From NCBI GenBank assembly GCA_003176035.1, contig PSRL01000104.1, forward strand, positions 1 to 16,182: a DNA stretch of 16,182 bases, in the 5' to 3' direction. This DNA is from Verrucomicrobiota bacterium. Lineage in GTDB: Bacteria; Verrucomicrobiota; Verrucomicrobiia; Chthoniobacterales; Xiphinematobacteraceae. Positions 15,294 to 16,182 of the stretch are shown here, one piece after another. The stretch's first letter is position 1, and each line of letters begins with the position of its first letter. A program made the translations under genes and the position numbers. The notes beneath the pieces are model-generated. The model was not told where the DNA came from. It did no database searches and saw only the letters and a list, made by a program, of their open reading frames with translations.

Positions 15294-15324
15294 ATAATAT
15301 GCCATTTCCCTTACAATAAAGCAA
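15294..15324 (-). promoter_or_regulatory. Candidate promoter of the atp operon
   Basis: On the minus strand TTGCTT and TATTAT are spaced by 19 bases, about 50 bases before the atpB start. The spacing is long and the boxes imperfect, so this is weak. The 168-base gap to the M50 gene makes a promoter somewhere here likely. Confidence 0.25.
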
Positions 15325-15350
15325 AGCAGTCCTCAATTCTCTGAAAACTT

Positions 15351-15377
15351 CCTGCTTATCGCCCGGGAGGCAGCAGG
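15351..15377 (-). terminator. Possible 3' hairpin of the M50 protease gene
   Basis: CCTGCT/AGCAGG form a 6-bp stem with a 15-base GC-rich loop, followed on the minus strand by AAGTTTTC. It lies about 35 bases after the stop of the protease gene. A weak terminator at best. Confidence 0.3.
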
Positions 15378-15412
15378 CCATGTCTAATCATTAGAAGAAG
15401 AATAGCAAGTCA

Positions 15413-16182
15413 TTATTGCGGTTTTTTACTCTGAGAGGCGAGATACGAGGCTTCATTCACAAGTTGAGCAATGCCAACAAGCCCCACTACCTGACCGTCC
15501 GGGTTTGCCACAGGAAGGACTGACACCCCGTACCGCCGCATGGTTTCAACAGCTTCCGAACAAGTGTGTTCCGATGAAATAACAGGCGATTGAAGCGCAA
15601 GTTCCAGTAGTGGACGGTCGGGAAAAGCTTCGGACATCTTCAGAATCTCCCGCCGACTCACCATCCCCCGAAATCTGAACTGCTTGTCTACCAGAGGATA
15701 CTCGGCAAGAGGTTCTCTCGAAATTTCCCCCACCGCGGCTCCTACTGAAAGATCAAATGGCAAGGCAAGGAAGCGGGGAGCCATGATATGTCCCACGCGG
15801 ATCGTTTCAGCAGTCTGCTTAAAAACGGCGTATGCCATCTCTTGTTGAGCTACCAGGAAGATGAAAAGGCCGATGAAAGGCAAAATGATGTTTTTTTCAC
15901 CGAAAATTTTGGTTGGCCAGACCCAGGTGGCAACTCCTGCGGCGATGAATAAGAGCGCAATGGCTTGTCCGATCCGCGCAGCAATGACAGTCGCACGAGT
16001 TCGATTCGTACAGAGGGCCAAGGCTGCTCGAAGAACGCGCCCTCCATCCATGGGAAAGGCAGGGATGAGGTTAAAAACAACCAAGACAACGTTTGCAGCA
16101 AAGAGCTGGGGTAAGATGCCACCCAAATTTGTTTCGAAGGAAAGGGACGCGCCCGACAAGGTTCCGCCCATGCCTACAAAGA
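15413..16182 (-). CDS. Site-2-type M50 metalloprotease with two CBS domains (5' part cut by window)
   Basis: Inner-membrane zinc protease of the SpoIVFB-like M50B group with a cytoplasmic CBS pair that may sense adenine nucleotides. The frame stays open past the ATG at 16171 (FVG before it), so the N-terminal HExxH zinc motif lies outside the window. Visible are the second active-site motif NLIPAFPMDGGRVLRA, with the metal-ligand Asp in the MDGG motif, and two further membrane segments (about 16010-15830). Two CBS domains follow. The first begins at VGHIMAPRFLALP; the second contains VISSEHTCSEAVETMRRYG, then SVLPVANPDGQVVGLV. Cleavage targets are unknown. It lies just upstream of, and in the same direction as, the atp operon. 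Confidence 0.88.
   Translation of the reverse strand, partial: FVGMGGTLSGASLSFETNLGGILPQLFAANVVLVVFNLIPAFPMDGGRVLRAALALCTNRTRATVIAARIGQAIALLFIAAGVATWVWPTKIFGEKNIILPFIGLFIFLVAQQEMAYAVFKQTAETIRVGHIMAPRFLALPFDLSVGAAVGEISREPLAEYPLVDKQFRFRGMVSRREILKMSEAFPDRPLLELALQSPVISSEHTCSEAVETMRRYGVSVLPVANPDGQVVGLVGIAQLVNEASYLASQSKKPQ

Noticed and set aside
1..16182. CRISPR array, insertion sequence, tRNA/rRNA or prophage signals
   Set aside because: By eye there are no regular repeats with spacers, no transposase-like proteins, no terminal inverted repeats and no recognisable cloverleaf. A tRNAscan and repeat search would settle it.

Overview
The window is ordinary bacterial chromosome of moderate GC content. 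Protein-level signals suggest a member of the Verrucomicrobiota or a related PVC lineage, but this is inference. The evidence is an F-type ATP synthase delta subunit with a short N-terminal domain, a stand-alone DR2241-type Fe-S protein beside an aminohydrolase, and weak use of Shine-Dalgarno sites. No phage genes, transposases, CRISPR arrays or rRNA/tRNA genes were seen.

Layout. Positions 1-1173 (+) hold the 3' part of a proline-catabolic delta-1-pyrroline-5-carboxylate dehydrogenase (PutA-type), closed by a strong intrinsic terminator at about 1215-1250. From 1498 to 5592, all on the minus strand, lie two tandem paralogous lipoprotein amino-acid-type solute-binding proteins and, upstream of them, a sugar-porter MFS permease. 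After a 350-base gap holding a perfect palindrome, 5943-7747 (minus) carries an ATGA-coupled pair: a small protein with a DR2241-like 4Fe-4S domain and a metal-dependent aminohydrolase. A divergent, unrecognised helical protein follows at about 7839-8633 (+). Its 5' end is odd, because the best ribosome binding site belongs to a different frame.

Positions 8649-15244 (minus) are a complete eight-gene F1Fo ATP synthase operon in transcription order atpB-atpE-atpF-atpH-atpA-atpG-atpD-atpC. The right edge (15413-16182, minus) is the C-terminal part of an M50 site-2-type metalloprotease with two CBS domains.

How the genes work together: the ATP synthase operon is one functional unit. The SBP/permease region and the putA-like gene suggest uptake and oxidation of amino acids and sugars, but no ABC permease or ATPase partner for the binding proteins is in the window. 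I did not find a clearly new system. The best leads are the frame conflict at about 7784-7925, the DR2241/aminohydrolase pair, and the palindromic promoter or operator upstream of the MFS gene.
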